Source: an uncultured Hungatella sp.
GTDB taxonomy: Bacteria; Bacillota; Clostridia; Lachnospirales; Lachnospiraceae
Direction of reading: 5' to 3'
Assembly: GCA_910585645.1 (NCBI GenBank)
Contig: CAJUFP010000084.1
Span: 1-22,179 of the forward strand
Length of the DNA stretch: 22,179 nt
Shown: piece after piece, positions 6,491 to 13,871 of the stretch
Layout: the number at the start of each line of letters is the position of its first letter
Numbering within the stretch: position 1 is the first letter of the stretch
The notes under the pieces: model-generated
The model's input: only the letters and a program-made list of their open reading frames with translations
What the model was told of the DNA's origin: nothing
Databases searched by the model: none
Program-made: the position numbers and the translations under genes

Positions 6491-7279
6491 ATGATCAGGA
6501 TGGAAGGCATCTGCAAATCATACCATGTTGCAAAGAGGAACGCAGGCTTTAAAGCAGCCTGCCGCACCCTGTTTACCAGGGAGTACGAGACCATCAGAGC
6601 CTTGGACCAGGTAAGCTTTACCATAGGCGACGGGGAGATGGTGGGGTATATCGGGCCCAACGGGGCAGGGAAAAGTTCTACGATCAAAATTCTAAGCGGG
6701 ATTCTCACCCCTGACAGCGGAGAGTGCCTTGTAAACGGCAGGACTCCCTGGAAGGACAGGATAAATCATGTAAGGGATATAGGAGTTGTGTTCGGACAGC
6801 GGACGCAGCTGTGGTGGGATGTGCCGGTCATTGATTCCTATGAGCTTTTAAAAGATATCTATTCTATCTCAAAGGAAACTTACAATCGAAATCTGGAGGA
6901 ACTGACAGACCTTCTGAATTTGGCGGAGCTTTTGAAGACCCCTGCCAGGCAGCTCTCCCTGGGTCAGAGGATGCGGTGTGAGATCGGGGCGTCCCTGCTT
7001 CACGGGCCGAAGCTTTTGTTTTTGGACGAACCTACCATCGGCCTGGACGCGGTGTCCAAACTGGCGGTCAGGGAGTTTATCCTTAGACAGAATGAGGAGC
7101 ACGGCACCACGGTGATCCTCACTACCCACGACATGCAGGACATTGAGGCGCTGACAAAGCGGATCATCCTCATCGGAAAGGGGCGGGTTCTGATGGACGG
7201 CAGCCTGGAGCAGATACGCCAGGGCGGGGAGAATATTGATGAGACGGTGGCCCAGCTTTACCGGGCCTACGATATATAA
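6491..7279 (+). CDS. ABC-2 type exporter, ATP-binding protein
   Basis: This 262-aa cytoplasmic ATPase has Walker A GPNGAGKSST (55-64), Q-loop FGQR (101-104), signature LSLGQR (155-160), Walker B LLFLDEP (175-181) and H-loop H213 (TTHDM). It most resembles the DrrA/ABC-2 group that works with six-helix permeases of the ABC2_membrane_6 type. AGGAGGAAGCAGCT precedes the ATG. The next gene begins 12 bases after its stop, followed by a second permease, so the complex is probably one ATPase dimer with two different permeases. The substrate cannot be told from the sequence; export of a drug, lipid or polysaccharide is possible. Confidence 0.93.
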   Translation: MIRMEGICKSYHVAKRNAGFKAACRTLFTREYETIRALDQVSFTIGDGEMVGYIGPNGAGKSSTIKILSGILTPDSGECLVNGRTPWKDRINHVRDIGVVFGQRTQLWWDVPVIDSYELLKDIYSISKETYNRNLEELTDLLNLAELLKTPARQLSLGQRMRCEIGASLLHGPKLLFLDEPTIGLDAVSKLAVREFILRQNEEHGTTVILTTHDMQDIEALTKRIILIGKGRVLMDGSLEQIRQGGENIDETVAQLYRAYDI

Positions 7280-7291
7280 GGGGGCGGGAAT

Positions 7292-8092
7292 ATGAAAAAG
7301 TACATTTCGTTTTTCCGGCTTAGGTTTGTCATGGGGCTTTCCTACCGGGCGGCAGCCTGGGCGGGGATTGCCACTCAGTTTGTGTGGGGCGGCATGGAGA
7401 TTGCCATGTTTCGGGCCTTTTACGGTGCGGAGCCGGAGCATTTTCCCATGACCATGGACGGGGCTGTCAGCTATGTGTGGCTTCAACAGGCTTTTCTGGC
7501 TCTCTTTGCGGCGTGGATGCTGGAAGGAGAGGTTTTTGAGTCGATTAAGGACGGCAATATCGCCTATGAAATGTGCCGTCCCATGGGGCTTTATCCCATG
7601 CTGTTTGTCCGGGCCATGGCCATGCGGGTCTCAAGGGCAGCCCTTCGGTGCGGGCCGGTGCTTCTGTTTGCCGCCCTGCTTCCCGGGCCTTACGGGCTGA
7701 AAGCGCCGGGGGAGGGACAGCTGGGCCTGTTTTTGGCGGCTATGGTGCTGGGGGTTCTGGTGACCGTGGCCTTGGGGACCCTGATCTACGGGATCACGTT
7801 CTATACCATTTCCCCGGAGGGGCTGAGGCTTTTGGTGACTTCGGCCATGGACTTTTTCAACGGGGCCATTATCCCTCTGCCGTTTTTTCCGGATGAGATG
7901 AGAAGGATTATGGAGATTCTGCCCTTTGCGGCCATGCAGAACGTGCCTCTGCGGGTTTACAGCGGAGATCTGCAGGGTGAGGCCGCTTTGCGGGCCGTGG
8001 CCCTGCAGGTTCTGTGGCTGGCAGTGCTTGTGGCCCTTGGCCGGGCGGTTATGGCAGGGGCGGAGCGGAAGCTGGCGGTTCAGGGAGGCTGA
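7292..8092 (+). CDS. ABC-2 family transporter permease 1
   Basis: This 266-aa, highly hydrophobic protein has about six predicted membrane helices, for example around residues 20-40, 55-80, 105-130, 145-175 and 235-255. It begins MKKYISFFRLRF, a typical short cytoplasmic N-terminus for this group. The family is inferred from size, hydropathy, and its position directly after the ATPase and before a second permease of similar size; it fits the ABC2_membrane_6 (DUF990-like) permeases that occur as adjacent pairs. The ribosome site GGGGGCGGG lies just before the ATG. The stop codon at 8090-8092 lies 34 bases before a tandem-repeat tract. Confidence 0.85.
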   Translation: MKKYISFFRLRFVMGLSYRAAAWAGIATQFVWGGMEIAMFRAFYGAEPEHFPMTMDGAVSYVWLQQAFLALFAAWMLEGEVFESIKDGNIAYEMCRPMGLYPMLFVRAMAMRVSRAALRCGPVLLFAALLPGPYGLKAPGEGQLGLFLAAMVLGVLVTVALGTLIYGITFYTISPEGLRLLVTSAMDFFNGAIIPLPFFPDEMRRIMEILPFAAMQNVPLRVYSGDLQGEAALRAVALQVLWLAVLVALGRAVMAGAERKLAVQGG

Positions 8093-8126
8093 AAAGGAGC
8101 GGAGGAAGCCGGCCCTGCGGGTCGGG

Positions 8127-8430
8127 AGAGAAAGAGCCGGGCAGAGAAAGAGCCGGGCAGAGAAAGAGCCGGGTAGAAAAAGAGCCAGGCAGAAATAGAA
8201 CCGGGCAGAGAAAGAGCCGGACAGAGAAAGAGCCAGGCAGAGAAAGAGCCGGGTAGAGAAAGAGCTAGGTAGAGAAAGAGCCGAGCAGAAAAAGAGCCGA
8301 GCAGAAAAAGAGCCGAGCAGAAAACGAGCCAGGCAGAAAAGGAGCCAGGCAGAGAAAGAGCCGGGTAGAAAAAGAGCCGGGCAGAGAAAGAGCCAGACAG
8401 AAAAAGAGCCGGACAGAGAGAGAACCGGGG
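8127..8430 (+). repeat. 16-bp minisatellite, 19 tandem copies
   Basis: Nineteen contiguous copies of a 16-bp unit, consensus AGAGAAAGAGCCGGGC, were counted with no insertion or deletion: the AGCC core recurs every 16 bases from 8135 to 8423. Variation is by substitution only. The top strand is strongly purine-rich. Because 16 is not a multiple of three, all frames stay open with a 16-residue period on both strands, so the ORFs crossing it (minus 8517-8080, plus 7926-8198 and 8014-8256) are artefacts. The tract fills most of the 380-base gap between two genes that belong to one transporter. Confidence 0.95.
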
Positions 8431-8472
8431 ATAAGACGCAGGACAGGGCGCGGCAGAAGAGAGGTTGAAAAG

Positions 8473-9261
8473 ATGAGAGACGGAATGCGGCTGTACGGAC
8501 ACTATGTATCCATCCATGTGAAAAGCATGATGCAGTATAAAAGTTCTTTTTTGCTGGCGGTTACGGGGCAGTTTCTGGTGTCCTTCAATGTATTTTTAGG
8601 GATGTTTTTTATGTTTCAGAGGTTTTCGGCGGTGGGAGGCTTTACTTACAGCCAGGTGCTTTTGTGTTTTGCCATTTTTCTCATGGAGTTTTCCCTGGCA
8701 GAGTGTATTGCCAGAGGGTTTGACACATTTTCCGGTATGGTCAGGAAGGGGGAGTTTGACCGGGTCATGGTAAGGCCCAGAGGGCTTGTTATGCAGGTGC
8801 TGGGAAGCCGGTTTGAACTGACCCGCATCGGCAGGATGCTGCAGGCTCTGGTGATGTTTGTATACGGGGTGAGAAAGAGCGGCGTCCCCTGGGATGTCCC
8901 CCGTGTGCTCACGGTGGCGTTTATGCTGGCAGGGGGAACGGCCCTGTTTTTCGGGATCTTTCTGGTGGGAGCATCTCTGTGCTTTTTCACCCTGGAGAGT
9001 CTGGAGATCATGAATATCTTTACGGACGGGGCCAGGGAGTTCGGCAGATACCCGGCAGGGGTCTACGGAAAGAGATTCCTGCAGTTTTGCACTTTTGTGG
9101 TGCCTTACGGGCTGGTGCAGCACTATCCCCTTCTGTTTCTTTTGGGGAAGCGGGATGAGGTGTGGTGGATGTTTGTGCCCCTTCTGGCCTTTTTCTTTGT
9201 GATTCCCTGCTACGGGATCTGGAGAGTGGGGGTGAGAAAATACCAGTCGGCCGGATCGTGA
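8473..9261 (+). CDS. ABC-2 family transporter permease 2 (ABC2_membrane_6-like)
   Basis: This 262-aa integral membrane protein has about six helices, for example around 25-50, 55-80, 112-135, 145-175 and 215-250. Its N-terminal half (HVKSMMQYKSSFLLAVTG, then FSLAECIARGFDTFSGMVRKGEFDRVMVRP) carries the F..F...V..G.FD...VRP signature typical of ABC2_membrane_6 (PF06182) permeases. It is the expected second permease of the exporter whose ATPase is at 6491. The ATG follows GAGGTTGAAAAG, a modest ribosome site. It is separated from permease 1 by the minisatellite, which may weaken coupling between the two. No terminator is visible after it. Confidence 0.9.
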   Translation: MRDGMRLYGHYVSIHVKSMMQYKSSFLLAVTGQFLVSFNVFLGMFFMFQRFSAVGGFTYSQVLLCFAIFLMEFSLAECIARGFDTFSGMVRKGEFDRVMVRPRGLVMQVLGSRFELTRIGRMLQALVMFVYGVRKSGVPWDVPRVLTVAFMLAGGTALFFGIFLVGASLCFFTLESLEIMNIFTDGAREFGRYPAGVYGKRFLQFCTFVVPYGLVQHYPLLFLLGKRDEVWWMFVPLLAFFFVIPCYGIWRVGVRKYQSAGS

Positions 9262-9816
9262 GAGAACGGAGAACAGAAACGATAGTGGGGGAAGTCTTCC
9301 ACATTATAAATCCGGAAGCCGGAAATCAAGAGATCTACGGAGAGAGGATGGAGGCGGTATTCGGAGAGAGACATCTTGTCCTGGATCTGAATCTTTTCAC
9401 CGCAGTAACTCTTAATCTGCAGTATCATATTATCCGCGATACCTTCTCCAAGATCACATAGCACCACGGCTTTAAACGTGCGGTTAGAATAAGCTCTCAG
9501 GCAGACGGCAATATAGCAGATTTCATGAATATTGGCGGTAAAGCCATATTGTTTTGAAGAGTCGAATTGATACAGGGGATGCGGTTGATCTGTGTCTTCC
9601 GGATGGCATAGATATTTTATATGGGGATTATGATGGAACGATATCAGGGTATGCTGCCATAATTTTTCGAAGGAAGAGAGGTGCGCGAAGGCTGGCTGAG
9701 GACATTACAACAGACGGTTCCGGGCGGCGGGATTCTGTTTACATACCCTGTGAACGTAATCGTATATGCCCATTTTAAATTGCCTGCGGCGATAAAGCGT
9801 ATGCCTTTGGGAGTAT
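9262..9816. other. Region between exporter operon and Rrf2 gene
   Basis: This 555-base stretch has no intact gene. It mostly contains a minus-strand gene remnant (about 9280-9710). The last 100 bases, next to the Rrf2 gene stop, show nothing recognisable. Confidence 0.5.
9280..9710 (-). pseudogene. Gene remnant, possibly PRD/EIIB-like sugar-operon regulator
   Basis: Reading the minus strand from about 9710 gives an open stretch containing SFEKLWQHTL, HPLYQFDSSKQYGF, NIHEICYIAVCLRAYSNRTF and then KAVVLCDLGEGIADNMIL and VDLLISGF. The succession of an HEI-Y-IA-like helix and a V-V-L-C-G-L segment ending in DLLIS resembles the end of a PRD domain followed by the EIIB-like domain of BglG/LicR-type regulators. 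There is a stop upstream, no plausible start codon or ribosome site, and the frame runs out of homology into the end of the permease gene. It is a 5'- and 3'-truncated remnant. The family call is tentative. Confidence 0.35.
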
Positions 9817-10245
9817 TTACGGAATCTGATGGTATTCATTTATGATATCATCCAGGGTAACCGATTGAAGGCTCCTGCATAAGTCGCCGCGTATTTTCTC
9901 ATAAGAAGCATCTAAAACTTTGTGGATATTTCTTCCCACCGGACAGAAGGGGGAGGGAGCAGGGTGGATTCCGATCAGTTTTGAAAGAAAATCCGGCTCT
10001 ACAGCAGAATAAATCCGGTATAGACTGATCTCTTTTAAGGGACAGTTTATAGCTGCCCCGCCTGTGCCGAATTTTACGGAAATGATTCCTTCTTTTTTTA
10101 AGGAGCTGATGATATTTCTGATGGTAACAGGGTTACTTCCGGTAGAAAGTGCCAGCAGTTCACTGGTCACCTTTTTGTCTTTGCCGTATTCGTAAATGAA
10201 AATAAGGCAATGGACGGCAATGGAATATTTTGTGCTTAAATGCAT
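9817..10245 (-). CDS. Rrf2-family transcriptional regulator
   Basis: The 142-aa product begins MHLSTKYSIAVHCLIFI, a typical Rrf2 winged-helix start. The recognition helix region is about 27-50 (SELLALSTGSNPVTIRNIISSLKK read in parts) and a GTGG wing lies at about 60-63. It has only one Cys in the usual cluster region (C101 in PFCPVG), so it resembles YwnA-like members rather than the three-Cys Fe-S IscR type. The start at 10245 is set by AGGAGG at 10253-10258; the open frame runs upstream into a mobile element and is not coding there. It diverges from the EFR1-type gene and probably controls that gene and itself through the dyad at 10460-10480. The effector is unknown. Confidence 0.88.
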   Translation of the reverse strand: MHLSTKYSIAVHCLIFIYEYGKDKKVTSELLALSTGSNPVTIRNIISSLKKEGIISVKFGTGGAAINCPLKEISLYRIYSAVEPDFLSKLIGIHPAPSPFCPVGRNIHKVLDASYEKIRGDLCRSLQSVTLDDIINEYHQIP

Positions 10246-10275
10246 ATGGAAACCTCCTGTGAACCGTAATTGGTA

Positions 10276-10427
10276 GTTACTGTTCACGGGGGGGCATCTT
10301 CTTGTCCGGCTCCGCCGAACAAGAAGCTTCGGGCGTTCGCCCGATGTGGAAAACAGGATGAAAACAGTCTTACAAGCGAGCTTGACGCCTGTTTTCATCC
10401 TGTTTTCCACGCCCCGTGAACTGTAAC
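10276..10427. mobile_element. MITE-like palindromic element, 152 bp, with 8-bp target duplication
   Basis: The ends are GTTACTGTTCACGGGG at 10276-10291 and, at 10412-10427, its inverted copy with one mismatch, ending GTGAACTGTAAC. Direct repeats AATTGGTA abut both ends exactly (10268-10275 and 10428-10435), as expected for a target duplication. Inside are three hairpins: CTTCTTGT/ACAAGAAG (10298-10326), CGGGCG/CGCCCG (10330-10343), and a perfect 22-bp stem (10346-10367 with 10389-10410) capped by CAAGC/GCTTG. It has no coding capacity, so it must be moved in trans. The transposase family is unknown; 8-bp duplications are made by IS66, ISL3, IS256-type and some other families. Confidence 0.88.
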
Positions 10428-10437
10428 AATTGGTATT

Positions 10438-10466
10438 ATCATAGCATAAAAAATGAAAGGTGTAAA
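10438..10466 (-). promoter_or_regulatory. Promoter of the Rrf2-type regulator
   Basis: On the minus strand, -35 TTTACA (10466-10461) and -10 TATGAT (10443-10438) are separated by 17 bp. Transcription would start near 10431, inside the target duplication, so the MITE becomes almost the whole 5' UTR of the regulator mRNA. Confidence 0.65.
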
Positions 10467-10480
10467 TCTTGACATTACAC
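10460..10480. promoter_or_regulatory. Candidate Rrf2 operator shared by divergent promoters
   Basis: A perfect dyad GTGTAA (10460-10465), 9-base spacer, TTACAC (10475-10480) overlaps the -35 boxes of both divergent promoters. That is the expected place for a repressor controlling itself and the neighbouring EFR1-type gene. Assignment to the adjacent Rrf2 protein is inference from position. Confidence 0.6.
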
Positions 10481-10497
10481 TTAAAGGAATGTATACT
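10469..10497 (+). promoter_or_regulatory. Promoter of the EFR1-type gene
   Basis: Consensus -35 TTGACA (10469-10474) and -10 TATACT (10492-10497) are separated by 17 bp. The start is about 35 bases before the ATG at 10539, whose ribosome site is ACAGGAGG. Confidence 0.8.
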
Positions 10498-10538
10498 TAA
10501 CTTGTGGTGTAGTATTAAAAATTACAGGAGGATACAAT

Positions 10539-11315
10539 ATGAGATTTGCGCAGATTGTTTTTAGTCCCACAGGAGGAACACAAAGGGTTGCGGATGCGAT
10601 AACGGAAGTATGGGGAAATCCGGTTGACAGGGTTGATCTTTCCAATCCGGGAGAGGATTTTTCAAAGGTGACGTTTGAAGAGGAGGATCTTGTGCTGGCT
10701 GCCGTTCCTTCGTACGGAGGCCGTGTTCCGGAACTTGCCGCAAGACGGCTTGGACAGATACACGGCGGCCGTGGGCAGTGCGTCATTGTCTGCGTATATG
10801 GAAACCGGGCGTATGAGGATACTCTTGTGGAACTGCAGGATATTGCAGAGAACTGCGGTTTTCGCGTAATGGCTGCCATCTCCGCCGTGGCGGAACACTC
10901 CATCATGCATCAATACGCTGCAGGAAGGCCGGATGAGCAGGATATTATGGAACTGCATGATTTTTCAGAAAAGATTCTGGAGAAGCTGAAACATAAGGAT
11001 GCAGAGTCCAGCGGATTAACGATTCCGGGGAATCGCCCGTATAAAAAGGCGGGGGGAGCAGGTCTTGTCCCGAAGGCGGATAAAAAGTGTGTGGGCTGCG
11101 GGCTGTGCGCAAGGGATTGTCCGGCACAGGCGATCAGCAGGGATCATATAAAGACAGCAGAGACCGGAAAGTGCATCTCATGCATGAGGTGTGTGGTGCG
11201 GTGCCCTGAATCCGCAAGAAAGGTCAATGGCGCCATGGTTTCAGCCGCCGCGCTTGCGATGAAGAAGGTTTGTTCTGTGAAAAAGGGGAATGAACTTTAT
11301 AGCAGCGTTGAGTAG
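10539..11315 (+). CDS. EFR1-type flavodoxin-ferredoxin fusion protein
   Basis: The 258-aa protein has an N-terminal flavodoxin-like domain with an FMN-phosphate loop SPTGGTQ (9-15) and AVPSYGGRVP (55-64). The C-terminal 2[4Fe-4S] ferredoxin domain has cysteines 184, 187, 190, 194 (CVGCGLCARDCP) and 212, 215, 218, 222 (CISCMRCVVRCP). This is the EFR1-type ferredoxin architecture common in anaerobic Firmicutes; it is likely a cytoplasmic electron carrier or flavin-linked reductase partner. It is divergent from an Rrf2-type regulator and is probably induced by the redox or stress signal that regulator senses. All eight cluster ligands are present. Confidence 0.92.
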   Translation: MRFAQIVFSPTGGTQRVADAITEVWGNPVDRVDLSNPGEDFSKVTFEEEDLVLAAVPSYGGRVPELAARRLGQIHGGRGQCVIVCVYGNRAYEDTLVELQDIAENCGFRVMAAISAVAEHSIMHQYAAGRPDEQDIMELHDFSEKILEKLKHKDAESSGLTIPGNRPYKKAGGAGLVPKADKKCVGCGLCARDCPAQAISRDHIKTAETGKCISCMRCVVRCPESARKVNGAMVSAAALAMKKVCSVKKGNELYSSVE

Positions 11316-11410
11316 AGTAGAAAATGAGAAGGGTTTAAACCAGAACAAAGAGAGAATACAATGCAGGGAGAAGGAACCTGAGGTTGGCAGGCAATGAAAA
11401 ATCAGTTTTC

Positions 11411-11450
11411 AAGGGAGGCGCGTAGCACTGCGGTGTTACAGCCTCCCTTT
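11411..11450 (+). terminator. Terminator-like hairpin after the EFR1-type gene
   Basis: AAGGGAGGC (11411-11419) pairs perfectly with GCCTCCCTT (11441-11449). Inner complementarity GTAGCAC/GGTGTTAC within the loop lengthens the structure. Only three Ts follow, so termination efficiency is uncertain. Confidence 0.5.
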
Positions 11451-11513
11451 AAAATCGAAGTAACTTTTTGTCAGCAAAAGAAAGAATGGAGACAAGCCAG
11501 GGATAAAAAGTGC

Positions 11514-11542
11514 ATGACAAACATCCATGATGTGGTTATAAT
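11514..11542 (+). promoter_or_regulatory. Promoter of the CPBP-xpaC-telA-pseG-like cluster
   Basis: -35 ATGACA (11514-11519) and a perfect -10 TATAAT (11537-11542) are separated by 17 bp. The start would be about 35 bases upstream of the ATG at 11584. Confidence 0.75.
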
Positions 11543-11583
11543 AGAAGCATCTGTGAAGGACATTTGAGAAAGAGAGATCATAT

Positions 11584-12603
11584 ATGGACTATCAAAACCA
11601 AGAGCAAAACGGAAACTGGAATCTGAATGGATACCAGAACCAGCCTTATTACAGCTATCAGGCTCCGGATTATGAAGAGCAGGTGATAAAGCGGACGCGG
11701 AAGTGTTTTTCCCGGACAGGGATCGTGTTTGCGGTGTTTCTGGCCGTCTCCTACCTGTCCCAGGTGGGGGTGGTGACTGTGCTGGCTCTGACAGAGGTGG
11801 CGGACTGGCTGGGGTATGAGATGTGTATGCTTTTGACCATATTTGCCATGTATCCTGTGGCAGTGCCTCTTACAGGCGTTCTCATGAAATGGGTGCCAAA
11901 GACAGGGGCAGTGGGGCGGGAGAGATGGGGCCTTGGAAAGCTGTGCGGGTTCTTTGTGGCGTCCATGGGCGTTTTGTATGTGGGCAATCTCATCGGAACC
12001 ATCCTTATGGCGGTGGCGGGCATCCTAAAGGGGGAGCCTATTGTCAATGACATGCAGGAGCTTATCGGATCCATGGAGGTCTGGACCGTTCTTTTGTCCG
12101 CTGTGATCGTGGCCCCCATTATGGAGGAGCTTGTTTTCCGCAAATTCCTTCTGGACCGGATCGCGGGGTTCGGCCACTGGACAGCCATGACGGTGTCCGG
12201 GGTGCTTTTTGGGGTGGTCCACGGGAATTTTTACCAGTTTTTTTACGCATTTGGCTTGGGGATGATCTTTGCCTACATTTATCTCCACACAGGCAGGATC
12301 ACTTATACCATAGGATTCCATATGCTGATCAATTTCTGCGGCAGCATCCTGCCCCTTGGACTTTTACATGTCATAGAAAAGAATGTAATCTTTGGCAGCT
12401 TTTTGTCCATAGGCAATATGATGGTCATGTTGGGCTATGTGATCTGCGGGGTGGTTCTGGCGGCAATCTGCTGGAAGGATCTGTATTTTGCCCCGGCAAA
12501 TGACGGGCTGACAGGGAGAAAGCGGGCCGGCGCTGTCTGGTGCAATCTGGGGATGATCCTGTTTTACATCTGCGGGCTGATGCTGTTTGCAGGTTCATTT
12601 TAG
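11584..12603 (+). CDS. CPBP-family intramembrane metalloprotease
   Basis: The 339-aa membrane protein starts with a polar Gln/Asn/Tyr-rich cytoplasmic segment (1-40) and then about eight hydrophobic helices. It carries the CPBP/Abi (CAAX protease and bacteriocin-processing) motifs: EELVFR (181-186), a His in FGVVHGN (H213), and HMLIN (H246, N250). These form the expected metal and catalytic site. Members process prenylated proteins or peptides or protect against bacteriocins; the bacterial substrate is usually unknown. The ribosome site is weak (GAGAGATCAT). It lies 27 bases upstream of the xpaC-like start and is likely in the same transcript. Confidence 0.9.
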   Translation: MDYQNQEQNGNWNLNGYQNQPYYSYQAPDYEEQVIKRTRKCFSRTGIVFAVFLAVSYLSQVGVVTVLALTEVADWLGYEMCMLLTIFAMYPVAVPLTGVLMKWVPKTGAVGRERWGLGKLCGFFVASMGVLYVGNLIGTILMAVAGILKGEPIVNDMQELIGSMEVWTVLLSAVIVAPIMEELVFRKFLLDRIAGFGHWTAMTVSGVLFGVVHGNFYQFFYAFGLGMIFAYIYLHTGRITYTIGFHMLINFCGSILPLGLLHVIEKNVIFGSFLSIGNMMVMLGYVICGVVLAAICWKDLYFAPANDGLTGRKRAGAVWCNLGMILFYICGLMLFAGSF

Positions 12604-12630
12604 GCATTTTCTTTGGGAGGTCCACAAAGG

Positions 12631-13830
12631 ATGGAACAAGAACATAAATGGGATATGGAGGACATTGCGGGCAGGTTTCGCAGCGCGTTTTCCGAGACGG
12701 TGGAGGCTCTGGAACTGGACAGGCTCAATGAGACTGTGAAGAATACCATAGGTTCGGCCCTGGACGAGGCCAGAGATCAGATGGAGCGGCAGCGGGAGAA
12801 GTTTGAGAACGCCAAATGGAGGGGATACACCGGTTTTCGGGCCAAAGAGGCCAAGGCGCCGGTGAGAAAGCCGCTGGAGATCCGGGTCAACTGGAAGGGA
12901 AAGGTGTCAGGGATCTTGTTTACGGTGTTTGGCAGCATCGGCATGGGGCTTTTCGGGCTGACGGCCCTGGCGCCTCTGGCGATCATAGCCGCCTCCCCCG
13001 AAAGTATCATGGGCTGGTGGTGCCTTGGCCTGTGCGGCGTTCTCACCGCCGGGTTTGGGGTGATGTTTGCAAAGGGCATCAGCCAGAACAGCCGGTTGAA
13101 ACGTTTGAAACAGTATGTGGGGGAGCTGAAAAGAAGGGACAGGCCCTACTGTGAGATCGAGGATCTGGGAAGAAGCTGCGCCAGAGGGCAGAAGTTCATA
13201 AGAAAAGACCTGCGGGGCATGATCCGCCTGGGGATGCTGCCGGATGCCAGGATGGATGAGAAGGAGCAGTGGCTGATGCTGGACGAGGAGACGTACCGCC
13301 AGTATGAGCTGTCTCTAAAGGCCATGGAGCAGAAGAAGATCCAGAAAGAGCAGGAAAAAAAGGCGGCAGCCAGCCAGGTACAGAGTGGGAAGGCGGACTC
13401 GCCGGTGGAGGAGGCCATCCGCCAGGGGGAGGAGTACATGGCCGCTTTGGATCAGGTGCGGGACTCCCTGACAGAGGAGGATGTGAGGGAGAAGCTGGTG
13501 CGCCTGGACACGGTGCTGGAAAGCCTGTTTGACACTCTGCGCAAACATCCGGAGCAGCTTTCGGAGCTGGAACGGTTTATGGAGTATTATCTGCCTACCA
13601 CCATGAAACTGGTGACCACTTACCACGAGTTCTCCATGGTGGAATTTCCGGGGGAGAACATCCGGGAGGCCAAAAAGGAGATCCGGCAGACATTGGACAC
13701 CATCAACAGGGCATTTGAGAAGCTTTTGGATGATATGTATCAGGACACGGCCTTTGACGTGATGACCGACGCCTCGGCGCTTCAGAGCATGCTGGCAAGG
13801 GAGGGCATGACGGATGGGGACTTTAAGTAA
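12631..13830 (+). CDS. xpaC: XpaC-like protein (5-bromo-4-chloroindolyl phosphate hydrolysis family)
   Basis: This 399-aa protein has an N-terminal amphipathic segment (about 1-75), two hydrophobic segments (about 93-121 and 127-148), then a long charged helical region. It ends in the XpaC signature around EYMAALDQVRDSL, a helical bundle, and RFMEYYLPTTMKL (315-327). The family is membrane-associated and of poorly defined function, usually encoded next to TelA, as here. I chose the ATG at 12631 (GGGAGG at 12615-12620) over a TTG at 12613, which overlaps the ribosome site. The 144-base gap before telA contains an orphan repeat end. Confidence 0.85.
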   Translation: MEQEHKWDMEDIAGRFRSAFSETVEALELDRLNETVKNTIGSALDEARDQMERQREKFENAKWRGYTGFRAKEAKAPVRKPLEIRVNWKGKVSGILFTVFGSIGMGLFGLTALAPLAIIAASPESIMGWWCLGLCGVLTAGFGVMFAKGISQNSRLKRLKQYVGELKRRDRPYCEIEDLGRSCARGQKFIRKDLRGMIRLGMLPDARMDEKEQWLMLDEETYRQYELSLKAMEQKKIQKEQEKKAAASQVQSGKADSPVEEAIRQGEEYMAALDQVRDSLTEEDVREKLVRLDTVLESLFDTLRKHPEQLSELERFMEYYLPTTMKLVTTYHEFSMVEFPGENIREAKKEIRQTLDTINRAFEKLLDDMYQDTAFDVMTDASALQSMLAREGMTDGDFK

Positions 13831-13871
13831 GGAGGCCTACAGGCAGATCCGGCAGCTTCACGGCGAGACCC

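Larger units (their letters stand above)
10246..10538. other. Divergent promoter region containing a MITE-like insertion
   Basis: This 293-base region separates the Rrf2-type regulator from the EFR1-type gene. It carries two divergent promoters sharing a dyad (10438-10497) and a 152-bp palindromic element (10276-10427) with its flanking 8-bp repeats. Without the element and one repeat copy the intergenic space would be about 133 bases. Confidence 0.8.
11316..11583. other. Intergenic region between EFR1-type and CPBP genes
   Basis: This non-coding stretch contains a terminator-like hairpin at 11411-11450 and the CPBP promoter at 11514-11542. The first 95 bases show nothing recognisable. Confidence 0.6.

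Noticed and set aside
6286..6552. 88-aa plus frame between the small reading frame and the ATPase
   Set aside because: It overlaps the promoter, the structured leader and the ATPase start, and resembles no protein.
8080..8517. 145-aa minus-strand frame and plus-strand frames across the minisatellite
   Set aside because: Open frames follow from a stop-free 16-bp repeat read in three phases; the peptides are purely periodic and overlap real permease ends.
10246..10410. N-terminal extension of the Rrf2 protein into the MITE
   Set aside because: The AGGAGG site and a typical Rrf2 start fix translation at 10245; the upstream residues come from the inserted element.
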